DNA from: JBFLYO01 sp040756745
Lineage (GTDB): Bacteria > Bacteroidota > Ignavibacteria > UBA10030 > UBA6906
NCBI GenBank assembly: GCA_040756745.1
Contig: JBFLYO010000009.1
Location: 52,122 to 116,121, forward strand
Reading direction: 5' to 3'
DNA length: 64,000 bases
Program-made: the position numbers and the translations under genes
Shown: positions 17,765-26,610 of the stretch, piece after piece
Position numbering within the stretch: the stretch's first letter is position 1
Layout: each line of letters starts with the position of its first letter
Notes under the pieces: generated by a model
Seen by the model: only the letters and a program-made list of their open reading frames with translations
What the model was told of the DNA's origin: nothing
The model's database searches: none

Positions 17765-18361
17765 ATGAGCATTCGGCGAACACCGATGAAGAGTACCTCC
17801 GGGGAAAAGCAGCGCGCGTTTGAGCGCGAAGCGCTTCCCCATTCCGATCTGCTCTACAATTACGCATTGAGGATGACCAACAACGTCGCCGATGCTGAGG
17901 ATCTCGTCCAGGAAACTTTTCTGAAGGCCTACCGCTTCTGGGACAGCTACGAGCTGGGAACCAATATCCGTGCGTGGTTGTTCCGAATCATGAAGAACTC
18001 GTACATCAACCGCTATCGCAGAGAAGTGCGAGAACCGGAGAAGGTGGTGTACGATGAGGCCACCAACCACGTTCTTACCCACACCGGCGACGACGCCGCT
18101 GATCCCCTTGACGTGCAGGTCACAGCGTTTGGCAACCTGCTGGACGACGAAATCGCCGGTGCAATTGCGTCGCTACCAGTGGAGTTCCGCACAGTGGTCA
18201 TTCTCTGCGATATTGAAGGGTTGTCGTACGAGGAGGTAGCGGATTTTATGGAGTGCCCTCTCGGCACCGTGCGGTCGAGGCTCCATCGTGGTCGGCGGCT
18301 TCTTCGCAGGGCGCTTCATGGCTATGCGCGGCAGCGCGGACTTGTTCCACAACGTGAATAG
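17765..18361 (+). CDS. ECF-type RNA polymerase sigma factor
   Basis: The 198-residue protein has sigma region 2 (LYNYALRMTNNVADAEDLVQETFLKAYRF core) and region 4 ending in YEEVADFMECPLGTVRSRLHRGR, the helix-turn-helix that reads the -35 element. It belongs to the sigma-70 ECF group. It is followed 40 bases later by a zinc-finger anti-sigma gene, the standard arrangement in which the membrane-bound partner holds the sigma factor inactive until an envelope signal arrives. A weak promoter-like pair, TTGAAT/TAGTTT, lies at 17709-17737. The regulon cannot be told from here. Confidence 0.94.
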   Translation: MSIRRTPMKSTSGEKQRAFEREALPHSDLLYNYALRMTNNVADAEDLVQETFLKAYRFWDSYELGTNIRAWLFRIMKNSYINRYRREVREPEKVVYDEATNHVLTHTGDDAADPLDVQVTAFGNLLDDEIAGAIASLPVEFRTVVILCDIEGLSYEEVADFMECPLGTVRSRLHRGRRLLRRALHGYARQRGLVPQRE

Positions 18362-18400
18362 GACACCGGAGCGGAATTTTGGCTACCCCGTTGTCAAGCT

Positions 18401-19252
18401 GTGAACTGTAACGAGTTTCACCAATCCGTTACCCTGGCCGTCGACCGCCGCCTCGATCCGGCACAGATGGCGTCGTTTCTCCGGCATGCTGAAGAGTGTT
18501 CGCCTTGCCGGCTACGATACGAGGGTGAGCGTGATGTGGTGGAGCTTGTCCACCGGCGCGTACACCGCGTCGGTGTCCCGCCCGCTGTCGTCTCACGGAT
18601 CCTCAGCCGGATCGCGTCCGAAGAACTTGTCCTCTCTGCAGGGTCCCGTGATCGACACTTCCTGTGGTTCCCCGCGTGGCTTGTGCGCCCGATCCTCATG
18701 TTCGGCGTCTCGTTTGTCGCTGTTGTCCTCATCGTTACCCGCACCGGACCCATCACCACTGCAATTCCTGCCGTGCAGCAGGCAACGAATGACATCATCA
18801 GTCAGTCCATTTCGGCGTATCACTCTGTCCTGAAGGGGACGTTGGCGCCTGAAGTGTCGTCCGATCATCCGGATCAGGTGCGCAAGTACTTTGAGGGGAA
18901 AACAGAATTCCCCGTGATCGTACCAGTGATGAAGGAGTGCACACTGATCGGCGGAGCGCTGAACGAGGTGCATGGAACGCGGCTCGCGCATTTGCAGTAC
19001 AAGCACGGGCCTCAAACCATTTCGATAAGCCAGGCGTGTCGCGAGACGGTTACAAAGGGAGAAAAGCTCGTGATGCCGAAAGAAGTGCATGATGAGCTTC
19101 TCCGTACTGGATGGTACCGGACGACGGCACCCGATGGTGCATCGATCGTCGTATGGGTCAACGGCAACACCATATGCGCCGCTGTCGCCCCGATGCAGGG
19201 CGAGCATCTGATGGCCTATCTCGTGGAGGCAGGCAGTGCGGGCGGATGGTAA
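18401..19252 (+). CDS. Zinc-finger (zf-HC2) anti-sigma factor, membrane-bound
   Basis: The GTG start gives 283 residues. The N-terminal anti-sigma zinc motif is His29-x3-Cys33-x2-Cys36 in FLRHAEECSPCRL. A single membrane segment lies at about residues 93-115 (PILMFGVSFVAVVLIV). The C-terminal ~165 residues would lie outside the cytoplasm and include a segment about 150-210 resembling the sensor-side domains of such proteins. The adjacent ECF sigma gene upstream is its likely partner. The start is placed by the position of the zinc motif; no strong ribosome binding site is visible. Confidence 0.88.
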   Translation: MNCNEFHQSVTLAVDRRLDPAQMASFLRHAEECSPCRLRYEGERDVVELVHRRVHRVGVPPAVVSRILSRIASEELVLSAGSRDRHFLWFPAWLVRPILMFGVSFVAVVLIVTRTGPITTAIPAVQQATNDIISQSISAYHSVLKGTLAPEVSSDHPDQVRKYFEGKTEFPVIVPVMKECTLIGGALNEVHGTRLAHLQYKHGPQTISISQACRETVTKGEKLVMPKEVHDELLRTGWYRTTAPDGASIVVWVNGNTICAAVAPMQGEHLMAYLVEAGSAGGW

Positions 19253-19259
19253 CCCCGCC

Positions 19260-19288
19260 TTGACAAACCCCCCGCTTCTTGGTATATT
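19260..19288 (+). promoter_or_regulatory. Perfect sigma-70 promoter of lon
   Basis: TTGACA at 19260-19265 and TATATT at 19283-19288 are separated by exactly 17 bases. Transcription is predicted to begin near 19295, about 60 bases before the lon ATG. The same hexamers and spacing occur again at 60890-60918. Confidence 0.75.
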
Positions 19289-19303
19289 TTGGTGCAGATA
19301 GCG

Positions 19304-19328
19304 AAAGGTGTCTCCCCGACACCTTTTT
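19304..19328 (+). terminator. Terminator-like hairpin at the 5' end of the lon transcript
   Basis: A perfect 9-bp stem (19304-19312 with 19318-19326, loop TCCCC) runs straight into TTTTTGT. It lies about 10 bases after the predicted transcription start and 30 bases before the lon ATG. It could be an attenuator or a 5' stabilising structure. Confidence 0.55.
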
Positions 19329-19357
19329 GTGTCTTCTCACCCTCTGGTGACGCGTTG

Positions 19358-21775
19358 ATGCATCAGGACTCTCCAACGGACACGAGCCGTCCCACGGAGC
19401 AGAACTCGGCTCTTCCGACACGCCTGCCCGTCCTGCCGCTGAGGGATGTCGTGGTCTTTCCGTACATGATTTTCCCCGTGCTTGTAGGACGCGAGTCATC
19501 GCTCCGCGCGGTGAACCAGGCGCTGGAACGGGACAAGTACATCTTCCTGGCCGCACAGCGCAACTCCGTGACCGAAGAGCCGGGGATTGACGACATCTAC
19601 CACGACGGCACAATTGCCAAAATCATCCAGATCCTGAAGCTTCCGAACGGGCTGATGAAGATCCTGGTCGACGGGATCACCCAGGCCTCCGTCAGCGCCT
19701 TTCTGCCAAACCGGAAATTCCTCGAAGCGGACCTCACCATCACGGCCGAGGCGTCACAAATGGATTCCGAGCTCGACGCGCTCCTGCGCCACACGTCGAG
19801 CCTCTTCGCTGAGTACGTTCACCTGAACCGGAACGTGCCGAGCGAGGTCCTGGTCGCATTCGAGAACACCAAGGACCCGCAACGGAAAGTCTTCTATATC
19901 GCCTCGAACATCCTGCAGAACGTCGACGTCAAGCAGAAACTCCTGCAGCTGACCAGCATGCGGGAGCAGCTCCATGAGCTGATCCGGATCTTGAATTCCG
20001 AGAACGACGTCCTGAAGATCGAAAAGGAAATCGACACCAAGGTCCACGACAACATTGCGCGCTCGCAGCGGAAGTTCTTCATCCAGGAGCAGATCCGTAT
20101 CCTGCAGGATGAGCTGGGGGACGAAGAGAGCTCACCCGAACTTGCCAAGCTGAGGGAAGACATCCGCCGTGCGAAGATGTCAAAAGTGGCGGAAGAGAAG
20201 GCACTCGAAGAATTTGCGAAGTTGAAAAAGACCCCCCCACTCTCTCCGGAATCGACGGTTATCCGGAGCTACCTGGACTGGATGGTCAGCGTTCCCTGGC
20301 ACAAGCGGACGAAGGACAACCTGAGCGTCGGGCACGTGAAGGCGATCCTCGATGAGGACCACTTCGGACTGGAAAAACCGAAGGAGCGGATCCTCGAACA
20401 CATCGCGGTGCTGAATCTGGTCAGTGAGATGAAAGGGCAGATCCTCTGCTTTGTCGGTCCCCCGGGCGTCGGGAAGACCTCGCTGGCGAAATCGATCGCC
20501 CGCGCGCTGGGGCGCAAGCTCGTCCGGATATCGCTGGGCGGAGTGCGCGACGAGGCCGAGATCCGGGGACATCGCCGGACCTATATCGGTTCGATGCCCG
20601 GCAAGATCATCCAGAGCATGAAGCGCGCAGGAGTCGTCAACCCCGTCATGCTGCTCGACGAGGTGGACAAGATGAGCATGGATTTCCGCGGCGATCCCTC
20701 GTCGGCGCTCCTTGAGGTGCTTGATCCCGAGCAGAATGTTTCATTCAACGATCACTATCTGGACGTCGACTACGATCTCTCGCGGGTCATGTTCATCACA
20801 ACGGCGAATGTGAGATACGCAATCCCGCTGCCGCTGCAGGATCGGATGGAGATTATCGAACTTCCGGGGTACATGCAGCACGACAAGCGGGAGATTGCGA
20901 GGCGACACATCATCCCGAAGCAGCTCGAAGAGCACGGCATTGCATCGATGAACGTGGACATCAGCAACCCGGCGATCGACAAGATCATTACCGAATACAC
21001 TCGGGAAGCAGGAGTGCGCAATCTGGAACGGGAGATCGCGTCCGTCTGCCGAAAAGTGGCAAAAGAGGTGGTCGTCGGCCGTCAGAAGAACGGAGAAAAG
21101 AAAAAGCGGGAACAGAAGGGAAAACGTCCGTCGTTCACTGTAGACCCCGCGAAGGTGGAGAAGTACCTGGGCGTGGCGCGGTTCCGCAACCGGAGACGTG
21201 CGGAAAAGAACAGAGTGGGCTCGGTCACCGGGCTTGCCTGGACGAGCGTCGGCGGTGAGCTGCTGACGGTCGACGTGTCGGTCATGGCCGGCCAGGAGCG
21301 GCTCACGCTCACAGGACAGATGGGAGAGGTGATGAAAGAGTCGGCCCAGGCCGCGCTGAGCTACCTTCGGTCCAACGCGCGCAAACTGGGCCTGAAGACC
21401 GATTTCTCGAAAGGGAAAGAGATCCATATCCATCTGCCGGAAGGCTCGATCCCCAAGGACGGCCCGTCGGCGGGGATCACGATGGCAATGGCGATGTACT
21501 CTGCGGTGAGCGGTACGCCTGCCCGCTCCGACGTCGCCATGACCGGCGAGATCACACTGAGGGGCGACGTGCTGGCGATCGGCGGGCTAAACGAGAAGCT
21601 GATCGCGGCCCAGCGGAGCGGCCTCACCACCGTGCTGATTCCCGCAGAGAACCAGAAGGACCTTGCGGAGATTCCGGCGCGGGTCACAAATGGGTTGATC
21701 TTGGTGCCGATGCGACGGATCGAAGAAGCAATCCCCTATGTGTTTGCCCGCCAGCGGAAGGGACTGCGTTCATGA
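19358..21775 (+). CDS. lon: ATP-dependent Lon protease
   Basis: Lon is a cytoplasmic hexameric AAA+ serine protease that degrades misfolded and regulatory proteins. From the ATG at 19358 the product has 805 residues, normal for the family. A TTG 69 bases upstream would place the start inside the promoter region and is rejected. Domains are the N-terminal substrate domain (about 20-220), AAA+ ATPase with Walker A GPPGVGKT (367-374) and Walker B MLLDEVDKM, and the C-terminal protease. The protease dyad is Ser704 (in KDGPSAG) and Lys747 (in NEKLIAAQR), with the usual 43-residue separation. The gene overlaps dnaX by 4 bases (ATGA). Confidence 0.98.
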   Translation: MHQDSPTDTSRPTEQNSALPTRLPVLPLRDVVVFPYMIFPVLVGRESSLRAVNQALERDKYIFLAAQRNSVTEEPGIDDIYHDGTIAKIIQILKLPNGLMKILVDGITQASVSAFLPNRKFLEADLTITAEASQMDSELDALLRHTSSLFAEYVHLNRNVPSEVLVAFENTKDPQRKVFYIASNILQNVDVKQKLLQLTSMREQLHELIRILNSENDVLKIEKEIDTKVHDNIARSQRKFFIQEQIRILQDELGDEESSPELAKLREDIRRAKMSKVAEEKALEEFAKLKKTPPLSPESTVIRSYLDWMVSVPWHKRTKDNLSVGHVKAILDEDHFGLEKPKERILEHIAVLNLVSEMKGQILCFVGPPGVGKTSLAKSIARALGRKLVRISLGGVRDEAEIRGHRRTYIGSMPGKIIQSMKRAGVVNPVMLLDEVDKMSMDFRGDPSSALLEVLDPEQNVSFNDHYLDVDYDLSRVMFITTANVRYAIPLPLQDRMEIIELPGYMQHDKREIARRHIIPKQLEEHGIASMNVDISNPAIDKIITEYTREAGVRNLEREIASVCRKVAKEVVVGRQKNGEKKKREQKGKRPSFTVDPAKVEKYLGVARFRNRRRAEKNRVGSVTGLAWTSVGGELLTVDVSVMAGQERLTLTGQMGEVMKESAQAALSYLRSNARKLGLKTDFSKGKEIHIHLPEGSIPKDGPSAGITMAMAMYSAVSGTPARSDVAMTGEITLRGDVLAIGGLNEKLIAAQRSGLTTVLIPAENQKDLAEIPARVTNGLILVPMRRIEEAIPYVFARQRKGLRS

Positions 21776-23385
21776 GCGACTATGTCGTGACAGCCAGAAA
21801 ATGGCGGCCAATGAAGTTCGAGGATGTGGCCGGTCAGGGGCACATCACTACCACCCTCCGGAATGCGATGGCCGGAGGGCGGCTCGCGCATGCCTATCTC
21901 TTCAGCGGTCCGCGCGGGGTGGGAAAGACCACGACGGCACGACTGCTTGCCAAGGCGGTCAACTGTGCCCATCCGAAGGACCAGAACCCCGACAACACCT
22001 GCGAGAGCTGCGTCGAGATCACCGAAGGGCGAAGCTTCGATGTTCTGGAGATCGACGGCGCGTCAAACCGTGGGATCGATGAGATCAGGAATCTGCGTGA
22101 GTCGGTGCGGTACGCGCCGGCAAAGGGAAGGTTCAAGGTGTATATCATCGATGAAGTCCACATGCTGACGAAGGAGGCCTTCAACGCGCTCCTGAAAACG
22201 CTTGAGGAACCGCCGCCCCATATCCTGTTCATTTTCGCAACCACGGAAGTCAACAAGGTCCCGCCGACGATCCTTTCCCGCTGCCAGCGGTTCGACTTCC
22301 GTCGCATCAAAACCGAAGACATCGCTGCAAACCTGAGGACGATTGCTCTCGAGGAAGGGCTCAAGGCCGACGAAGGGGCGCTGATGATCATCGCGCGCAA
22401 GGGCGATGGATCCCTGCGGGACGCGCAGAGCCTCTTCGACCAGGTGATTGCCCTGTGCGGGAAGGAAGTGACTGTTGAGAAGATGGTAGAAGCCCTCAAC
22501 ATGATTGATCAGGAGGTCTACTTCCGGGTGACCGACCTGATCACAGCGGGGGATGTCAAGGGAGGACTGGCACTGGTGGACGATATCGTCACCAAGGGGC
22601 ATGACCTGAAGGAATTCGTCTCCGGGCTCGGTGAGCATATCCGGAACCTCATTGTTGCGCGGGCAACAGGGAGCACGACCCTGATCGAGGCGGCGGACGT
22701 CGTGAGGACACGGTATGCCGAAGTGGCCACCGGCTTCTCGCTTCAGGATCTCCTCCGTCTCCAGCGGATGGTGCAGGGGACGGAAACCGCGTTGCGGTGG
22801 GCTCCCCAGCCACGCTTCAAGCTGGAAGCCGACATGGTGCAGATGATCACGCTCCCGCACGCACAGGAGGTGGGGGAGCTGATCCAGCGGATCGACGAGT
22901 TGAAAAAAAAAGCCGTTGATGTAATTCCCCATCCCCAGGTCCCCCAGTCCCCCCGTCTCCCAGTCTCCGCGTCCCCCGGTCCCCCTGTCTCTTCCTCCCC
23001 TCGTCCCCCCCTCTCCCAGTCTCCCGGTGCCGTCATCGCGCCGTCCGAGCTTTCAACGCGCTGGAACGAATTCCTGGGCGAGGTACGCAACACCAGGATT
23101 TCACTCTGGCCCACGCTGGAGAATGCGAAGCTGCTCGGTGTCGAAGGGAGCGTGGTGAAGCTGGAGTGCCCCGACGAGTTCCAAGCCTCCATGGTAATGA
23201 AGAACCGTGAGGCGCTGGTGGAGATGTTCTACAAGGTGTTCAGAATGAGACCTCGGCTGGTGACTGAGGTGCCAAAGAACGCCCCGACCGCATCGGAGAA
23301 GGAAGCACGCCCGTCGGCACCGCCCGCGGACGATCATCCGGTGATTGCGGCGATGAAGAGGGAACTGGGGGCGGAACCGATGTGA
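21772..23385 (+). CDS. dnaX: DNA polymerase III subunit tau/gamma
   Basis: DnaX is the clamp-loader ATPase. The 537-residue tau form has Walker A GPRGVGKT (46-53), a zinc-binding cysteine cluster near 65-80, the DEVHML box and a sensor region, then domain III. Codons 378-380 are AAA AAA AAA (A9 at 22903-22911). Shifting to either other frame there meets a stop within 13 bases, giving a gamma-like product of 382-383 residues. The following linker (about 382-425) is Pro/Ser-rich and encoded by pyrimidine text akin to the intergenic repeats of this genome. A C-terminal domain resembling the tau tail follows. The start overlaps the lon stop, so translational coupling is likely. Confidence 0.97.
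   Translation: MSDYVVTARKWRPMKFEDVAGQGHITTTLRNAMAGGRLAHAYLFSGPRGVGKTTTARLLAKAVNCAHPKDQNPDNTCESCVEITEGRSFDVLEIDGASNRGIDEIRNLRESVRYAPAKGRFKVYIIDEVHMLTKEAFNALLKTLEEPPPHILFIFATTEVNKVPPTILSRCQRFDFRRIKTEDIAANLRTIALEEGLKADEGALMIIARKGDGSLRDAQSLFDQVIALCGKEVTVEKMVEALNMIDQEVYFRVTDLITAGDVKGGLALVDDIVTKGHDLKEFVSGLGEHIRNLIVARATGSTTLIEAADVVRTRYAEVATGFSLQDLLRLQRMVQGTETALRWAPQPRFKLEADMVQMITLPHAQEVGELIQRIDELKKKAVDVIPHPQVPQSPRLPVSASPGPPVSSSPRPPLSQSPGAVIAPSELSTRWNEFLGEVRNTRISLWPTLENAKLLGVEGSVVKLECPDEFQASMVMKNREALVEMFYKVFRMRPRLVTEVPKNAPTASEKEARPSAPPADDHPVIAAMKRELGAEPM
22903..22924 (+). promoter_or_regulatory. Probable programmed slippage site for gamma subunit synthesis
   Basis: Nine consecutive adenines at 22903-22911 occupy three lysine codons. 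Adding one A reads Lys-Ser-Arg then TGA (22917-22919). Losing one reads Lys-Pro-Leu-Met then TAA (22922-22924). This resembles the A9 transcriptional slippage site known in Thermus thermophilus dnaX. Confidence 0.65.
22925..23030. repeat. Pyrimidine-rich repeat text inside dnaX
   Basis: A CCCAGTC/CCCCGTCTCC-like low-complexity tract encodes the Pro/Ser linker. It shares an exact 13-mer (22946-22958) with the reverse complement of 36689-36701 at the start of the NDH-2-like gene. Confidence 0.6.
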
Positions 23386-23395
23386 GGAACGCAAG

Positions 23396-23470
23396 CAGAA
23401 GATTGAGATTAAGATTGAGGTTGAGGGGTGAAGCAGGGTAAGGTTAAGGGGCGCAATCCTTAACCTACTG
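23396..23470. repeat. GATTGAGATTAAG-type intergenic repeat
   Basis: The region between dnaX and the PorV-like gene has GATTGAGATTAAG-type words, then a TTAAGG/CCTTAA inverted pair. The same word family occurs at 25140-25272, 36858-36975 and 49008-49066. Confidence 0.65.
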
Positions 23471-23538
23471 CTGTTGATTCTTTCTCTCCTTTTTCGGAAG
23501 TTGGCAAGACCTGATCCATCCATATGCATGAGTGGGCA

Positions 23539-24570
23539 ATGAGAACGCGGTTGTGCGCGATGATTCTGGTGACGGCACTAGCGGGAGGGGTTGCGAATGC
23601 CGGGACCGGCGTTGCCAAGTATGCGGGAGAGTTCATTTCGCTCGGCGTGGGCGGTCGCGCGCTGGCGATGGGAGGCGCGTTTGTCGCGCTTGCCAATGAC
23701 GTTACTGCGGGGTACTGGAACCCTGCCGGGCTCTCGCGCATCAACTATCCGCAATTCGTGCTGATGCATGACGAACAGTTCGGGAGCCTCGTCAACCACG
23801 ATTACGGCGCGGTAGCCATTCCGTTCGGGGCCTCGACCAGCCTTGCCCTCAGCGTGATCCGTGTCGGGGTGGATGATATCCCGGATACGCGGAATGCGGG
23901 GGTTGATCAGAACGGAAACCTCACATACGACCCCGCGCAGTTCAGCCGGATCGATCCGAATCGGGTGACGTTTTTCAATGCGGCCGACTGGGCTGTCTAC
24001 TTCAGCTATTCACGGAAGGTTGCAGAGGACTTTTCGTACGGCGCAAATGTGAAGCTGATCAGGCGGGAGCTGGGAGACCACGGCGCCACGGGGATCGGCT
24101 TTGACGTTGCTGCCTGGTACATGCCGTTCGACAATCTGATGCTTGGCGCCAATGTGCAGGACGTTACCACAACGTTTCTTGCGTGGGACACCGGGACGAA
24201 CGAACTGATCTCCCCCACAATGAAGGTCGGTTCCGCATATCTCATCGATCTCTTCGGCGGACGTCTCGCACCTGCCGTCGACTTCGACGTTCGATTCGAG
24301 AACCGGCGGTCAGCGTCCACGATGCACCTGGGGGGCATCAGTCTCGACCTTCATGCCGGGATGGAGTTCCAATTCAGGGACATTGTTGCATTTCGCGTGG
24401 GGTATAGCGATGTCAAACAGCTCACGATGGGAGCGGGGGTGCATTTTCCCAAGCTGAACATCGATTACTCGTTTGCCAAGTTCGACGGCATCAATCAGCT
24501 TGGCAACACGCACCGCATCTCGGTCATGTTCACGCTGGAGACTGACCAGTTCAGGCGCGTTGCGGAGTAA
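23539..24570 (+). CDS. PorV/PorQ family outer membrane protein
   Basis: This is a FadL-like beta-barrel of the type used by the type IX secretion system (PorV shuttles cargo to the sortase; PorQ is related). The product has a signal peptide (MRTRLCAMILVTALAGGVANA), then the diagnostic N-terminal hatch segment FISLGVGGRALAMGGAF and DVTAGYWNPAGLSRI. The rest is amphipathic beta strands ending in a barrel-like terminus. An ATG at 23524 is also possible. The presence of T9SS sorting domains elsewhere in the window supports the role. Whether it is the PorV or another paralogue cannot be told. Confidence 0.9.
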   Translation: MRTRLCAMILVTALAGGVANAGTGVAKYAGEFISLGVGGRALAMGGAFVALANDVTAGYWNPAGLSRINYPQFVLMHDEQFGSLVNHDYGAVAIPFGASTSLALSVIRVGVDDIPDTRNAGVDQNGNLTYDPAQFSRIDPNRVTFFNAADWAVYFSYSRKVAEDFSYGANVKLIRRELGDHGATGIGFDVAAWYMPFDNLMLGANVQDVTTTFLAWDTGTNELISPTMKVGSAYLIDLFGGRLAPAVDFDVRFENRRSASTMHLGGISLDLHAGMEFQFRDIVAFRVGYSDVKQLTMGAGVHFPKLNIDYSFAKFDGINQLGNTHRISVMFTLETDQFRRVAE

Positions 24571-24571
24571 C

Positions 24572-25141
24572 ATGCGCCGGCAGCGTCTGGTCGCCGCGGC
24601 AGCATGGGTACTGCTCCCTCTCCTGTTGGGCGACGGCTGTGCAGCTCCCCCTCCTCCGACACCTCTTCTTCATCCCCCCTACTTTCTTTCACGGGACGGC
24701 AATCTCCGGTACCGGCTCCCGGCCGGGTGGTTTGATGCAACGGCCGACTCGCAGGGAAACGGGCACGCGGTGTTCCTGGTGCGTGGTGACTACGCGGGCA
24801 CACTGACCGTGCGCGAACTGCACGCCGACGCCGCGGCCCGGAAGGTTGTGAATCGTGCCGGCGTGTTGGATGTTGCCAGGCTGACTGTTGCCCTCGAATC
24901 GGGGAGTTCGTCGGGATTGGTTGTCCGCGAGCCCGAGCAGGTGAAGCTCAGCGGCAAGGAGGCGTGCGTGTACGAAGTTCGTCGCGGATCAGGCGACATT
25001 GTGAGGACGTACCTGCTTGATACGGGAGAGAGGATCTACGCGGTCGCGGCGCTCGTCAGCAGCGATGCGCCTCCCCCTGCGCGGAGGGAGATCCAGGAGG
25101 TGCAGGAGGTGTTTGTGGGGGCGATGAAGAGCGTACGATAG
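24572..25141 (+). CDS. Lipoprotein of unknown function
   Basis: The ATG lies one base after the TAA of the PorV-like gene. The 189-residue product has a basic n-region, a hydrophobic stretch and a lipobox ending at LLGDGC, followed by a proline-rich linker. The remaining domain (about 40-185) contains LRYRLPAGWFDA, resembling PsbP/DUF-type outer lipoproteins that start with an xxxPxGW motif; no closer identification is made. It is probably cotranscribed with the PorV-like gene. Its TAG stop forms the first bases of the inverted repeat at 25140-25272. Confidence 0.75.
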   Translation: MRRQRLVAAAAWVLLPLLLGDGCAAPPPPTPLLHPPYFLSRDGNLRYRLPAGWFDATADSQGNGHAVFLVRGDYAGTLTVRELHADAAARKVVNRAGVLDVARLTVALESGSSSGLVVREPEQVKLSGKEACVYEVRRGSGDIVRTYLLDTGERIYAVAALVSSDAPPPARREIQEVQEVFVGAMKSVR

Positions 25142-25272
25142 ATTGAGATTAAGATTGAGATTAAGGGGTGGAGCAGGTTGAGGAAAGAAAGATTAAGATC
25201 GAGATTGAGAAGGACCCCAGCGGGCCCCTCGCTCCTTACCCTCAATCTCGATCTCAATCTGAATCTCAATCT
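25140..25272. repeat. Inverted repeat between convergent genes (GATTGAG type)
   Basis: The arm 25140-25165 pairs with 25247-25272 over 26 bases with three mismatches. A nested perfect 13-bp pair is 25197-25209 with 25241-25253. It occupies the entire junction between the lipoprotein gene (+) and rseP (-), and probably acts as a two-way 3' end structure. Confidence 0.75.
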
Positions 25273-25281
25273 CACTCGTGC

Positions 25282-26598
25282 TCAGAAGTGGAAAATATCA
25301 TTTGCTACTACAAAAGCCATAAACGCCAGCAATACCGCAAGCCCGAACTTCTGCAGCCCGATCTTGATCTTCGCAGGAACCTCGCGCCGGAAAATCCCTT
25401 CGTAGATCAGAAACATCAGATGCCCGCCGTCCAGTGCCGGGAAGGGGAAGATATTGAGGATGGCAAGGTTGATGCTCAGGAGCGCCATGAAGCTGAGGTA
25501 CGTCAAGAGGCCCTGCTCTGAGGACTGTGTCGCGATCTGCGCGATCTTGATCGGCCCTCCCACCGACTGCGTGAATGCAGTCTGCCCCGTGAGAATCTGC
25601 CAGACCTGTTGAATGAACAGCCCCGTGAAGTTCACCATGAACTTCAACCCCTGCGGAAACGCCCCGAGCACCGAGTAACGGATATGCGTCACGGGTCCGT
25701 TGTAACGCGGCCCGAAGGAGATCCCGATCCTCCCGTCGTCCGTCGGCGTGGTTGTGCCCGACATCAGCTCCGTCCCCCGCCTCCATTCCATCAGTATCGG
25801 CTTCCCCGCGTTCTGCCGCACCAGCTCACGCACCCGCTGGTCATATCTGAGCTGAGTGCCGTTGATTGAGAGCAAAACATCCATCGGCTTCAGTCCGAGC
25901 TGATCGGCCGGCTTTCCTGGTTCCACCGTACTGATCACGATGTCGGTGTTGACGGGCACGATGCCAAAGCTTGTCTGGCCCGGATCGGGAATGGCTTCCC
26001 GAGAAAAGGTTAACGGAAGCTCTTCCGAACCGCGCATGACCGTGAGCGTGACATCGCCCGAAATGGCATCCGTGTACACCGCGTCAAGCATTCCCTGCCA
26101 GGTCGTGACTTGCGCGCCGTTCACGCGAATAATCTTATCACCGGGCTTGATGCCCCCCTGCTCTGCCGGGCTCTGCTCGACCACCGTCCCCACCTCGGTC
26201 GTTTCGAATACCGTCCGGCCCGTCGAATACTGCACGGCCCAGAAAATGACCACGGCCAGAATCAGGTTCATGATTACGCCGGCGGAAATGACCAGCATCC
26301 GCTGCCAGAGAGGCCGGGCGCGGAATTCCCAGGGCTCCGGCGGCTTCTCGAGAAAGTCGATATCCATGCTCTCATCCACCATCCCAGCGATCTTGACGTA
26401 GCCGCCGATGGGGATCCAGGAGACGCAGTAGTCGGTATCGCCGATCTTCTTGCCGAAGGCCCGCGGCGGGAAACCGATAGAGAACCTGTCGACGCGCATC
26501 TTGCAGAGCTTCGCAGCGATGAAGTGCCCGAACTCGTGCACAAACACCAGTACCCCCAGGGTCACGATGAAGTAGAAGGCTGTTTCGAGCATCTGCAT
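25282..26598 (-). CDS. rseP: Site-2 protease RseP-like zinc metalloprotease
   Basis: This is an intramembrane protease that cleaves membrane-anchored anti-sigma factors and signal-peptide remnants. The 438-residue product has the catalytic HEFGH motif at residues 21-25 in the first membrane helix. Two PDZ-like regions lie between about 125 and 300 (EVGTVVEQSPAEQGGIKPGD and VEPGKPADQLGLKPMD). The second metal-site motif is PALDGGH near the C-terminus. GGGGGGATATTC before the ATG is the ribosome binding site. It lies 12 bases downstream of dxr, a common pairing. Two ECF sigma genes in this window could be among its indirect targets, but that is inference. Confidence 0.95.
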   Translation of the reverse strand: MQMLETAFYFIVTLGVLVFVHEFGHFIAAKLCKMRVDRFSIGFPPRAFGKKIGDTDYCVSWIPIGGYVKIAGMVDESMDIDFLEKPPEPWEFRARPLWQRMLVISAGVIMNLILAVVIFWAVQYSTGRTVFETTEVGTVVEQSPAEQGGIKPGDKIIRVNGAQVTTWQGMLDAVYTDAISGDVTLTVMRGSEELPLTFSREAIPDPGQTSFGIVPVNTDIVISTVEPGKPADQLGLKPMDVLLSINGTQLRYDQRVRELVRQNAGKPILMEWRRGTELMSGTTTPTDDGRIGISFGPRYNGPVTHIRYSVLGAFPQGLKFMVNFTGLFIQQVWQILTGQTAFTQSVGGPIKIAQIATQSSEQGLLTYLSFMALLSINLAILNIFPFPALDGGHLMFLIYEGIFRREVPAKIKIGLQKFGLAVLLAFMAFVVANDIFHF

Positions 26599-26610
26599 GA
26601 ATATCCCCCC

